Positions 12,275 to 23,900 of a DNA stretch of 64,000 nucleotides are shown piece by piece (the first letter of the stretch is position 1; each line of letters starts with the position of its first letter). The notes under the pieces were generated by a model. It was not told the DNA's origin. It saw nothing but the letters and a program-made list of their open reading frames with translations, and did not search any database. Source of the DNA: Acridotheres tristis (taxonomy: Eukaryota; Chordata; Aves; Passeriformes; Sturnidae); the NCBI GenBank assembly GCA_037013685.1, contig CM072892.1:16249501-16313500 (forward strand), given 5' to 3'. Both the position numbers and the translations under genes were made by a program.

Positions 12275-12425
12275 CAGGGTCACCTATGTGAATTGGTGCT
12301 CCATGGGCTTCTTTTAATTCAGATGTTGCTAGCACAGCTGCTCCCAGCTTGCTTTCAGGAATAGGTCTCATTGTGACTACTAAGTTGCAGTGAAACATAG
12401 AAATGCTGTAGCAAGGCACAGATGT
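12275..12425 (-). CDS. DGLUCY: DGLUCY coding exon 4
   Basis: This 151-nt exon encodes about residues 153-203. It reads TSVPCYSISMFHC, then VVTMRPIPESKL, then EAHGAPIHIGDPG. The VVTMRPIP and GDPG segments are diagnostic of this protein family. The acceptor is TGCCAG before 12,425 and the donor is GTCAGTG. It enters in phase 0 directly after MYK of exon 3 and leaves on the first base of a Gly codon. Confidence 0.94.
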
Positions 12426-14023
12426 CTGGCAGTTCAAAAGAATGCAGAGTTAGCAGGAATATTGAATAATACTTCTAAAATTTTAGAATAAATAAATCTA
12501 AATCTTTGTGCTGTACGTGAGTTTAGAAAGGCTGCATTCTAACATTCATTTTAAATCCTTTTGAAAAAAAACCTTAAGATCCCATATTTTTTTCCTTTAA
12601 GTTTCCATAATTTAGCTCCATCACATAGATCACTAAAATTTTTAACTTAGTGCATTCCTTGTTCTGGTGCACACAGCAAGATGAGCTCAGTGTATGTTGA
12701 ATATTGTCAGAAATCAATGGTATGTTCCCTCTACAGAAGGTGAAAAAGTTAATAGAAAACTATGGCACAGCTGCAAATCTGCTTAGACTGAATCTCCTTT
12801 CCGCACTTGAATACAGTGTCCTGTAACACACCAGGGTCAGCAACTGCTGATGGCAGTACCCACTTGTACAGAAGCTACATGACAGTTCCATACATACAAA
12901 TCTTTCATGCCTATACAAAGACTCTATGGAATTCATCATCCTCACCAACTGTGAGGCTGAGGCACCTTTTCTATTTAGAAATAAAGCAGGTCAGCTTTTC
13001 AGGAAAAAATGTCAGATATCTGAGTTGCAGTTGAACATAAACAAGACATACAGAGCACTAGAGCTGTCTAGAAAATGTTAATTTAAAGCTTTTATAATGA
13101 TAATAATAATCACACCTGTCACTGAAGAAACACGCTGTGCAGTTCTTCACAGCATTAATGTGCTATAAACGATAAAATTCTCCCAATTCTGAAATGCTAG
13201 AAGCAGATACAGAGTTGTATTTTTTTTTCCTTTAAGCTTGGTAGAAGGACTCATGTATGAGATACGTTTGCACCTTCATTTTGACCAGGAGCATAGCATA
13301 GATTGTGTAATGATAACACTGAAAACAACAATAACCTTTCTCCAGTAGCACAGCATGAACTACATGAAAAAAGCATGCAGATGTGTACTTCAATGTTCTT
13401 GGCATTAAGGGCTTTATTTACTGGGGCCAGAATTATTCTAAGACTTCTGTTACTGTTAAAATGTACACCACAACTTTTTGAGCACAGTCATAATTTTCAG
13501 TGCTATGGTACACACCTCAATCTTTGGAAACATCTTCTGGCCCAGAGGCCTGGGTTTGTAGTAAGCTTGCAGTTTAAAGGCTCTACTGCCACAGAATGTG
13601 GCTGTCATGCAGAAGAAACTGCTCTTGTCATGGTTTATAAAAGGAATATTCCAACTGCAAGCAGGATCTGGTATGGAAATCAGGACACATGTAAAGACAT
13701 GGTCAGAACAGTGAATGGATCATTGGGTGAAACAGAGAGGGCAAACCAGAACAGAATCCAAATGAAATGGATGCCACAGGAAACAGGGAAAGCTTTGTCA
13801 TGGAAAATGAATAAAAAAGGAGATTGCCCTTACACTGAACTGAGGCTGGGAATATTTTACCCTGTATTTTCATGTGCTCAGTACTAGCACATACCTTAAC
13901 TTACTGTGTAGGCAGAGAAAAAAAGTTCTGATTTGAACAATAGATATATGCACCTAAGGTGAATATGGGCAAAACTCACAGGCAAAATTACAACAAAGAT
14001 TATGTGTGTGTGCATATACTTAC
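12426..14023 (-). other. DGLUCY: DGLUCY intron
   Basis: This 1.6 kb intron has donor GTAAGTA at 14,023-14,017. It contains the longest non-exonic open frame in the DGLUCY part of the window, on the opposite strand at 13,303-13,887, which I do not recognise and treat under findings. No repeat is identified. Confidence 0.7.
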
Positions 14024-14222
14024 TTTGTACATGCTTACATTACATTTCTGCTCAACGTTTCTGATAGGAATGCCATCTTTTTGGACTGCTTTTTCAAAAG
14101 AGAAGCTGCAGCCTAAATAAAAAGTCACCATGTCCTTGAGTTGTTCAGAATATTCCTTAAGGCTTTTCAGTGATACAGTACAAGCTCCATGCTCATATTT
14201 TCTGTACTGTAGGCAGTCAGTT
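14024..14222 (-). CDS. DGLUCY: DGLUCY coding exon 3
   Basis: This 199-nt exon encodes about residues 86-152. It contains KYEHGACTVSLKSLKEYSEQ, followed by LKDMVTFYLGCSFSFEKAV and ending in SMYK. The EQLKDMV and FLGCSF-like segments are conserved in DUF1445/D-glutamate cyclase proteins. Of several AG dinucleotides upstream, I chose the acceptor CACTAG before 14,222 because only that one keeps phase with the two-base overhang of exon 2, completing an Arg codon. The alternative at 14,206 would break the frame. The donor is GTAAGTA. Confidence 0.92.
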
Positions 14223-14910
14223 CTAGTGAAATAAGAAGTTATCACATCTTTGTCACATTTTTTGAAAACAAGGTGAATTGGTTCAATTGACATAAACCCA
14301 GTGTGAAACCACAAGATACAACCTGCATTATCCATTTTGTTCTTTCTGACTAACAATGAAACAAAAACAGGCAAAACCCCCAGAACATCTTATTCTGCAC
14401 AAAATCATGCTGGCAGACAGAATGTTAGAGATTGAGACTTTTTAGGTTTTATAGGTAAAGGCCCCGTATGCATATCTTGTCTCAGGCTTTCAAAGATTAG
14501 GAAGCTGGTTTAAACCTTGTTTTTAATGTTTACCACAGGAGTACATCTTTCAAATTTCAGAGACTCTACAAGTATCATGCAGACACCACGGCCATGTTTC
14601 TAGCAAATAAAACAAATATAAAACCCTATTATTGAATTCTGCAGGCTCAGACTGCAAAATATTTAAAATTTACACAAAATTTCACCTTTGGATTACAGAA
14701 ATACTTGTAACACTGACTATTACCATAACATGTGGCTCAAGAACAAGATAATCAGGCTGTTACACATGGTTTTCATTCAAAGGTATAACTCCAAGTAAAG
14801 AATGTTGTTCAAAATATTCAACAGTGTAACCAGGCTGTTTCCTCAAATCCTCCTAACCATCACCAGCATTCACTTCAGAATATTGGCCAGCAGAGTTGGT
14901 CTGTAGTTAC
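14223..14910 (-). other. DGLUCY: DGLUCY intron
   Basis: This 688-bp intron has donor GTAACTA at 14,910-14,904, a weaker match to consensus than the others. I see nothing else in it. Confidence 0.75.
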
Positions 14911-15064
14911 CTGATATCAGAATCACTACTCAGGGAAGGACAGTTCCAGTCACCAGGTTGACTTCTGTACAGCAGTGGCAGGGGTCCATCATTTGCATGG
15001 CAGAACTTCTCAAAGTCATCAGCCAGGGACTTGTGCAAAATCACAACATTGGCCTGTTTATAGC
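14911..15064 (-). CDS. DGLUCY: DGLUCY coding exon 2
   Basis: This 154-nt exon encodes about residues 35-86. It reads KQANVVILHKSLADDFEKF, then CHANDGPLPLLYRSQPGDW. The GPLPLL stretch and the preceding hydrophobic-strand/FEKF pattern match the vertebrate protein just after its targeting peptide. The acceptor AATTAAAG before 15,064 was preferred over AAACAG 12 bases further in, because it alone continues the phase of the start-codon exon (G plus GC gives Gly). The exon ends with two bases of an Arg codon. Confidence 0.9.
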
Positions 15065-17872
15065 CTTTAATTGTGGAAGGCAGAAATGGCTGGTTATTAA
15101 TTCAGCTTTTTGTTTGTGAAACAATAGCTTTTCTGTATGAATTTCTTTAGATGGTTTATAAAAATTACCTGAAGGAAATTTTTGATTCAGAACTCTGTAA
15201 TTAGATCAAACTTCTTGAAACGTTTTAAAAATCATAGCTAGGCCTACTCTGTGTGTGAAGTAATTTACAGCTAAAACAGTTGGCAGACATTGGTAGTAGC
15301 AGAACATGAAGACACCATAATTAATAAACATTTCTATTAATTTATATATAAACATAATTTCTTGTCTAACTGGAGACATTAGTCATCTGTAGGAAAATGC
15401 TTTATTTGCAAATTTTAACTCAGAGCCAAAGAAAGGCTATCACATACTACACTTTCACAATTATTTTTCACCACACCAAGATAATGATCAAGAGTAAACT
15501 CCGGGTTTGATGTTCATAGCACATTCTTTAAAACTTCTTGGCTAGGGAATTTTAATGTGGGCTGCAATTAAACAGATATGATTACAGCTCAGGAATAAAC
15601 TCTTGACTGTCCCCCAAATCTCAGTAATTTCTAATTAAAATTCTAATTTAATTTCTAATTTAAAAAAACCCAAAAAACAAAAAACCAAAACTAAAACAAA
15701 CAGAACTGCTACACTTTCTTCACTTGGAAACAGCTTTGATTTAAAAGGTTGTTCACTACTACTATGAAATAGCTTCTAAAGACATTAACATTTTTGCAAT
15801 GAGTACCACTGAAGAAAGGTCCCATTCATTTATTTAACAAAAATTTATTTTCTTAACAGTAGTAGTTAATACCGATGCCATTTAAACTTTCCTGCATGGA
15901 AATATCAACTGTTCAAATAATGGGGGGAAATTTGGAGTACAATGACTCTGGGGTGTATAAACCTAGCAATTAACAATCTCTAAATTCTGTACTGATACTT
16001 TCTTGAAGAATTATTACTGTCTGATACCAGGCAGGGGAGTAGGAGGCTGCACAGAAGCACTCACTTTCTTAAATACTGCAGTAGTCTGTCATCAAAAAGG
16101 CAGTAATTTAGTTAAAATCTAAAGTTGAGCTGCCTTCAAAGGCTGTAGAAAATGAGCCAAATCTTACTCTTGACCAAAGCTAACAAAGAAGTCTAAAGAG
16201 AATTCTATTCCTGATGGAAAAAATGCAAAGCAAAGGCTGAGGTAAGCATGCATTTGCATACTGAATTTGTCCATAAACTGCTCTCTTGGAAGTAGTCAGC
16301 ACAAAAATTCATTTTATTACTAGCAGAAGTTACTAAATACAGCAAGAGATTCTTTCTAAATACAGAAAAATATTTTTGCTAAATAAACATATTACATTTA
16401 CCACTGAATAAAACACTAAATTTGGTTACCCCTCAATTTCATTCCCTGCCATCCATGAGAAATCCACAAGTACTTTCTGCTTTGCTGGCTATATTAATGA
16501 GTTCTTAAAATTATGGGCTTAGTCAGGACTTTCAGCTGACAACACTGAATTTCACATACTAGTTACAGATGACAGGCTGAATCTCCAGGCAAATACTTGA
16601 TAAACTCAGGAAGTTTCATTATAACACTTTGAGAACTTCATTGCTCCTCCTTTTAGCTGTCCTTACTTTTTGTAAACATGAAACCCAAATCTCCTGATGG
16701 ATTCACTTACATTACGGAGCCATCATTATGAACGTATTCACAAGCAATGGATGTGCTGACCAACCCTGGCATTAATTCAACACACTCGTGTCCCAGTTCA
16801 GGGAAATTTAGAAAGAGCTTTTAACTCCTATGGTGAATGACAATGAGGACAGTAAGAAAGAATTGGATAACAACAACATAAGACAATTTGTTACAATAGT
16901 TCTTTTTTTATAATGAAACTGTTCACAAACTTGTTTTATATGTCAACAATACTTCAAAAAATGTTAGAACTAATACATTTAAAACTACTGCAGCAATAAA
17001 TTCACTTAAAAATTCAGCTGGGGCCAACTATAAATTATTAACATTATAAAATATCTTCCATTAGTATTCTTCAACTTAGGAACTCGTAGAAAAGAAAACC
17101 ACAATTTCAAGACTGACTACAGTTCTAAAAAATAACCTTTAACATTTTTTATAGTAATGCTACTATTGTACACGCAGCTTTGTCGGTCGGCTATTTGCTA
17201 TAGTATTTTTGTTCACATTATTTTTTAAAGTTGATCACAACAATGACAGACTTCTGTACTTCTGTAAAAGTCCAGCTATGAGAGGCAAGACAGAAATCAG
17301 TCTTCCAAAATGCATTCAGTTATCCGAATATAATACTAATTTTTCCCTCTCCCTTATAATTCCCAGTCTTGCTGACCCAGTAATCTTCACCTTCTGCAAC
17401 AAATGAAGCAGAAAACCACTCCTGTAACTATTTGTCTCCAATCCTTCCCCAAAGCATATTTGATGTACTAAGTAAGGCAAGGTCTCTGTGAAGAATGTAG
17501 TAGGTCATCTTACAAATGTGATAATAACATGCAAGGAAACACAGATTTGGTTAAAGATTTTTCAAATATTTTCTGCATCCATCATTTCTCAATGACAACT
17601 GGAAGCTGAGGGGTGCACTGCAAAGACTGAAAACAAAGTCCATGTACATTATTCAGGTAAGATGGTGTATTTTCTCCGATATATCTTTATGATTTAAAAA
17701 CACAGAGTCAGATGCTTACAATGTGATTTCAAAAACACCCAAGAACGTAACATTTTCTTCTGTTTTACTTTAGTGCTTTTGATATTTCTTCAATCCTTTA
17801 CAAACAAAAAACCACACAGTTATGAATCTAAAATGGAATCACTTTGCACAGAGAGCTGTTAGGTTTACTCAC
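15065..17872 (-). other. DGLUCY: DGLUCY intron
   Basis: This 2.8 kb AT-rich intron has donor GTGAGTA at 17,872-17,866. A short imprecise repeat of a TTTCTAATT-like unit lies at about 15,625-15,663 and runs into an A/C-rich stretch. No exon or transposon is recognised. Confidence 0.72.
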
Positions 17873-17984
17873 CTTCTGCCATTCCAGAAGTATTACTAAT
17901 ACTGAGTCTGTTGCATCGAATCATTCTTCTTAGCACATGAGGAAGGAGAGATTTCAAGCCTCCTGTCAAAAGCATCACTTCATC
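17873..17984 (-). CDS. DGLUCY: DGLUCY start-codon exon (D-glutamate cyclase, mitochondrial)
   Basis: DGLUCY interconverts D-glutamate and 5-oxo-D-proline in mitochondria (family knowledge). This 112-nt exon holds nine bases of 5'-UTR and the ATG at 17,975-17,973, then codons 1-34 and one base of codon 35. An earlier ATG in the exon (17,983) meets a stop after two codons. The N-terminus MLLTGGLKSLLPHVLRRMIR has several Arg/Lys and leucines and no acidic residue until Glu34. That is what a mitochondrial targeting peptide looks like, and it resembles the vertebrate protein, including a later NTSGMA-type segment. Acceptor TGTTAAG and donor GTGAGTA flank the exon. Nine exons in phase give 477 codons plus one base here. 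Confidence 0.92.
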
Positions 17985-20900
17985 CTTAACAGAAAGATAA
18001 TTATAAATTTAAACACAAAGTGTCTTTTTTTTTTTTTCCCATTTTAAATTCTGATTTTCTGGAGAGCTTAGCTTACATTCCCTCCTCATGTTCCATCAAA
18101 GAAATTCTAAGTTGTAACTCAAAAGGGAGATCAAATTCAAAGGGTTATTTCACTGTCATTCTATGACTATATGCAAACTGAATCTTTCAACCAATGAGCT
18201 GGAAACTTGCCTTTTAACATTTGGGAAAAAACACAAAATTTTGCTGCCCTATAATGTAAGAAACATTTCTTTCCTCCCTGATACATATTAATTTTCTAGA
18301 GTATTCAGTTTTCCAAAAGTCATTGTTAGGTGAACTTTAAAATTGCAAAAGCACAAGTGGATTAACCCAGCAGGGTATGTTCTATAATATTATTTCTCTG
18401 ATCAAAATACTTTTAGACAATTAGCAATGCAACCTTGTGGTAAAGAGAGAACTATATTCAGAAAATGTCATTGTAATACATTTCACTTGTATTATGGTTT
18501 TCAGATATTAATTATGCAGAAGTGAATACTTCGGTGGCTATTCTTCCAGTGGGAAAGCACACATGGAGATGTTTAAGTCACTTGTCACACAATCTGGAGT
18601 AGGTACAGAAATAAGTTTCCTAATTACAATCAATATCTGCCTCTTTTTACTTCTTTTGAAGATTTAAAATGTCATTTTTCTGCAATTCAAAGTTCATACA
18701 AAGCTTATCTCTCAATCTGAACTACTAATAACTAAAAAGGGTTTATTACATCACTATTAGGAAAAAGTTAAGTCTGGCTAAAATCATAGTTTGGCTGCAT
18801 ATGATTTTAACCTTGGTCTTTTTTAGGTAAAGAAACTGAACTATCCTCTAATTAATTAAATTACCAACCTCCAAGTCTTTCTTTAATTCGAAACAAGCCA
18901 TTCTTGAAGCCATTCAAAAGAAGTAACAGATATGAGAGAAACTGTGCTGCTCTTTTTAAAAGATACTGCTAAATTAATAAATAATGAGATGTTACATCCT
19001 TCTAACAAAACTTAACTTTTCTGTTAAAGATCCACAGTTTTTGTTCTGCAACTATGATAGTACAAAGTTTCACTCTCACAATGGGAGAGTGGAGTGGAAT
19101 AGTGTGAAAATTTGTTCCTCTGAGCAGTTATTCTGTAACGAACTTGAAGAGCAGTGATATGTTTTGACTGAAATGATACTTTTATCCTAGTCTGTCCAAA
19201 ATGTTTCCTGGAGTTTGCAGAGCTCCGGAAGATAAAGTTGGAATCTCTGGAAGGTTAAGGTTGCACTGAAATTTAGAGTGAACTTTGCATCTATTCTTGA
19301 TTCTGAAATCTTTATATAAAATTGTCAACCAAAAGAAAACAGTCTTTTTTTCTGAACTCCAACTTACTACTTTCTAGCTCTTTGCTGCTTTTGCATTATC
19401 ACTCTGTATGCTGTACAAAAATAGCCTTCATTACAAAATCATGAAAAATTCCAAACACACACTCTTCAGATAACAATAAGTCGGATATAGAGATGTCGCT
19501 GAGCACTAATCCAGGCCTATAAGCATCAGTTTAAGATACACTATTCTTACCGTAAAGAGAATTTCTAACACCAGTCTGGAATTATTAATTCAAGAGATTT
19601 CAAACTAAACACAATGATCCTAATAAAACATACCAGATGTGTTAATTAGATTATTTCAGATAATTTTTATTTCCAAGGATCTTTAAAACCATCTAAATCA
19701 TCTGTAGGATTGATGGCCTGCTACTGATGAACCACTAGTTTACTTGGACTTGAAAGACAGTCTGAAGTTCAGAAAATTAGTGTGGAACAAAAGCTGTCTT
19801 TAGGTAAGTATTTTGTCACAAATGCCCTGTTCTGATGTTGGCAAAGCCTGATTGTCCTCTCATAAAGTGCGCGCTCAACAGCAGAAATGAATGATGAGAT
19901 GAGATCTTATCAGCAAACATTTAGGCCCCTAAAAGCTTTTGGTTCATATGACAGCACGTGGCTAAAAGCAACACGACTATGAATATCAATAATGCTGAAA
20001 TGTCAGCTGTAGATATCACACAGAAGCATTTGAGCCTGTTGCTCCTATTTGTGAATAAACATATACTATTGATGATGAAAAGTGAATAATTTAAACATTA
20101 GCTTTGTCTAAGTGCAGTGAGGCAAGACTCACCTTCCTGTTGTGATTTTATATAGCAACAGGAAAAATTCAATTTGATTAACATTCTGAGTTTTAACTTT
20201 AGATCATATATATTTGCTGTACAATATCTGTAATAGATTGTGCTGGAATTTTTTTTATTAATTACTAAATTTGGATAGACAATAAAACCAGTGAGATGCT
20301 CACAGTAAAACCCAGCTTTTGCTATATGACTTCCCCACAAATAGTTGGAAATGCAGTATGCTATTTCTATAAGCTAGAAGGCATAGATTCCCCAACCATC
20401 TCTAGAACTTCCTGAAAAATCCTTGAAGGTATCATGACCGTGGCATATTTGGAATGACTGGGGAAAAGCATGGAGGTAATTAGGATCTTAAAGAATCTTT
20501 TCCATTTTTTTCCATCAGGATGCCTAATGAACTGTACATACTGACTTCACAGGGGCCTCGAGAAGCACTCTCAGTAAACAGTTTGAGACAGGGGTTAATC
20601 AGTTAGCAGGATCTGTGCCTTGGCACAGGTTTCTTAATTCCTTTACTTTGTTCTGAGATAGTTTCAGATAATGATAGTATCAGTTACCTCACAGGGGTGT
20701 GTTGGATCACGACACAAGTAAAGACTACATGGAGGGTGTAAAAAGGCCTTACGAGAAGAGGCTGACAGAGCTTATAAGATGGCTGAGGGCATCCAATGTG
20801 GTGTCCCCCCAAAGAGTAGTTCAGAATAATGAATCAATTTTTCAGAAACAATATTGTATTGAAATGACATTAAATCATAAAGATACATGTAAATATTCAA

Positions 20901-23900
20901 GAAAAAAACCCTCTTTTTGAAACAAAGTGGCAGTCAGGAAATACAGTTTGGTAAAAGTACAGTACAGTTTTGGTAAAAGTTCTAAATGGATCTTGGGTCC
21001 AGATTTAATAAGTAACATAAAATTGTTGGTTGACATCTTCATTCAGTAAATATTTGTGCAGCACCACTTCAGTGGAATTAAGCAGATACACACTATATGA
21101 TTAATTTGGCCCAGATGATTTTAAAAATAACCCATTACCAAGACAATAACAATTTTCAAGAAAGCCAGATTTGGAGGATGAATATTTTTTTATTTCCGGC
21201 ATCCCTGGTTGCCATATGAAGCTCTAAGTCATTAACCATTTCTACTAGCTGTTCTCAGAGCACTAGTTGCATACAGATGACTGAGTGCAATGCTGTGCTG
21301 ATCTTTGCTGAGCTGACTGGAATGGGACTGGTTCTAAGCCTCATCTTTGTAACTGATTGTAAAGAATATGCTCTACTTCCCCTAAACTCCACAACTCATG
21401 TAAGGAAAAAAGCATGTTGAGAGGAAGACATGAAGTAAGAAAAATATAGTTCCAGACAAGATTTAATAAAGAGATTGACCTGCATTTCAGATTACTTGCA
21501 TGATGGACAGAGTAGCCTCTTTGCATCTTCAAGGCTATTCCTTATTTTCTTCCTCTGTCTCCAGTATGCCTTTATCTCTGCATCTTTTCCTCCCTGAGCT
21601 CAAACCCTTATCTCCATAACTCCAAGCTGGGCTGACCTTTGTAGCACTTGCTTCTTTGGTTTGTTGGACTGCATCCTCTGGCAGTATGGGAGTTTGGACG
21701 CCTTCTCTCACTAGCTCTTTTTAATTTATATACTTGATGTATCTCCCAGTTGTACCTCAGCCTCTCAATTTTTAATCTTAAACGAGCTTTTTCTCTTCCT
21801 AGTGTGAGGCAAAATAGACTAGCATCAGAAACCAAAACACACAAAAAATTCATAAATGTTTTCCCAGACTTGTAAGATTTAGACTACTCTGACCCCACCT
21901 ATACTCATAGGTGAATATACATCTATATATCTCTTTTAATATTACAGACAGACTTGGCTTAAGCATAGTTTTTCTAATTATTTCACTCAATTTCTGACAG
22001 TGGAACAACCAATCAGCCTTATAAAGTTATTTATCTTACAAGCTACAGTTTATGAAGTGTTTTTACAATCTGCAGAACATAAGCTCTTTAAGGAAAAAGA
22101 AGGAAGAGCAGTAAGTGAAACATTTTATATTACCTTAGAGCTCTCAAAATGAAAAAATGAATCTGTAAATTGTGCAGATATTTAAATATGAACATAGATT
22201 CTTTACAGGCCTACATTATAAATTATTCATTACCCAAGAAAATGGAAAAATGTCATTTAAGTGTCAGAGAGATTACACTTTGAGATGCAGTGGGTGGGTC
22301 CATACTGCTGTGCTAAACCACTCCAGATAAAAACGAATAAAGAAATTATGTAATAACACAAAGAATTGAAACATTCTTCAGAAGTGTCAGTATGACTACT
22401 TTGCCTTCACACATATCAAGTGAATTAATGAAATAGAAGTTAAAAAAAAAGCATTTCTATGGTTTCAAAAATGGAACGCATGAGAATACACAGCCTGCAA
22501 AAAGTATGGGTGGTAAGGGTAATAAACAGGTTTGAACACTGCAAAGTAATTAACACCAGTTTCTGGTGTTACGAGTTACAGGTCTGTTTCTTCAGTGGCA
22601 CTGATAGAATAACAAGAATATAGTTTAATGCAGCGTAATCTAGAGACTTCCTTGCAAGGAGCCCAAAGAGTCTTATGAAATACAACCTTGCATTACTTAT
22701 ATCACTTTTGTCCTATTTTCAGTTTAAAGTTTGATAATAATGGGTGGTGGCATGTACGGGATCATGGGCCAAAACAGTGCAAGGGTCATCACTTAAAACT
22801 GCTGGGCAGGGCTTTTTAGATATTGTCACGCAGATACCTTAGCCACAGCTACTGCTGCATGAACAGGAACAGCAGGGTAACCTGAAACATGAGCCAGCCC
22901 ATGGACTGCCTTTACCAATACATAATGGAAAGTAATCTAAACTAATTATAATCTAACAAACTCTTTGTGCACTATGCCTTGCCCTAGTATGAATATGGTT
23001 ACAAAGGTTTGTTAACATAAACACACTTTAATTGACCTGCTGTTTAATCATCAAGCTGATTTGAAATTCTGCCAGCAGACTACTGTGGAAAGCACAAGCT
23101 TCTCTGAAAATTTAGTCCATTTGATTTTCCAACAGGGTCTCAGTTACGCTTGTGATCTTTTATTTGAAGAATCAATTAATGATCCTTTTTTCCCCCATCT
23201 CCTATGAATCATTTCAAAGCACAGAGGATCTTTGTGTATCATTCTGAAAGGGGAGTGTGTTGTGTATTTTCAGACAGTAATTCATCCAGCAAACTATTAT
23301 TTAACTTTACATTTGAAATACAGGGTATTTGCATTTGAAGTTTATGCACCTTTAGATGAGGGGTCCAAATAGAAATTTAAATTAGCTTCCATTAGTGTTC
23401 TGTCTGCTACTTAAAGTAACCAGCCCATACTTGAGATCTGGCAGATTATGTCAGGATGAGAAATTGTGATAGAATCAGTATGCCTCTGATGCAATCTTGT
23501 TTATTTGCAAAAATAGGTACACAACATTTAGTTTTTCTCAGTATATTAAGAACAAATAACAGAAAGCAATTACCAGTTTCAAAGCAGCCATTTCAGACAG
23601 CACTGTATGCTGCTGTGACTACTGCACTGGCATTACTTTACACTCAGCTTCTGCTCTGGGACAAAATAAATTGTTTCTCAGGTGAAGAAATATGGGCAGA
23701 AACTAGAGAATAGTTCATATCAGGTCCTGCCCTTGCATGGGCACAACCTATGCAAGATCCCAGTTGTTCGGGCTTTTTCATCCTGCAAAGGATGAGCCCT
23801 CATGACATCACACACCCTTCCCAACCCCTTGGGTCATATCCTAATACCTGCATTCCTGCCGCCTCACCTTACAAATACATACGACGAACAAGTCTGAGAA

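Noticed and set aside
15625..15710. Repeat of TTTCTAATT-like units followed by an A/C-rich stretch, considered as a satellite or retroposon tail
   Set aside because: Only about three imperfect units are present and no element body adjoins, so it is ordinary low-complexity intron.
20690..20920. Possible CR1-like text (AGAAGAGGCTGACAGAGCTTA) in the first DGLUCY intron
   Set aside because: Only a short stretch resembles CR1 3' sequence, and neither flanking landmarks nor terminal octamers follow. Too weak to call.
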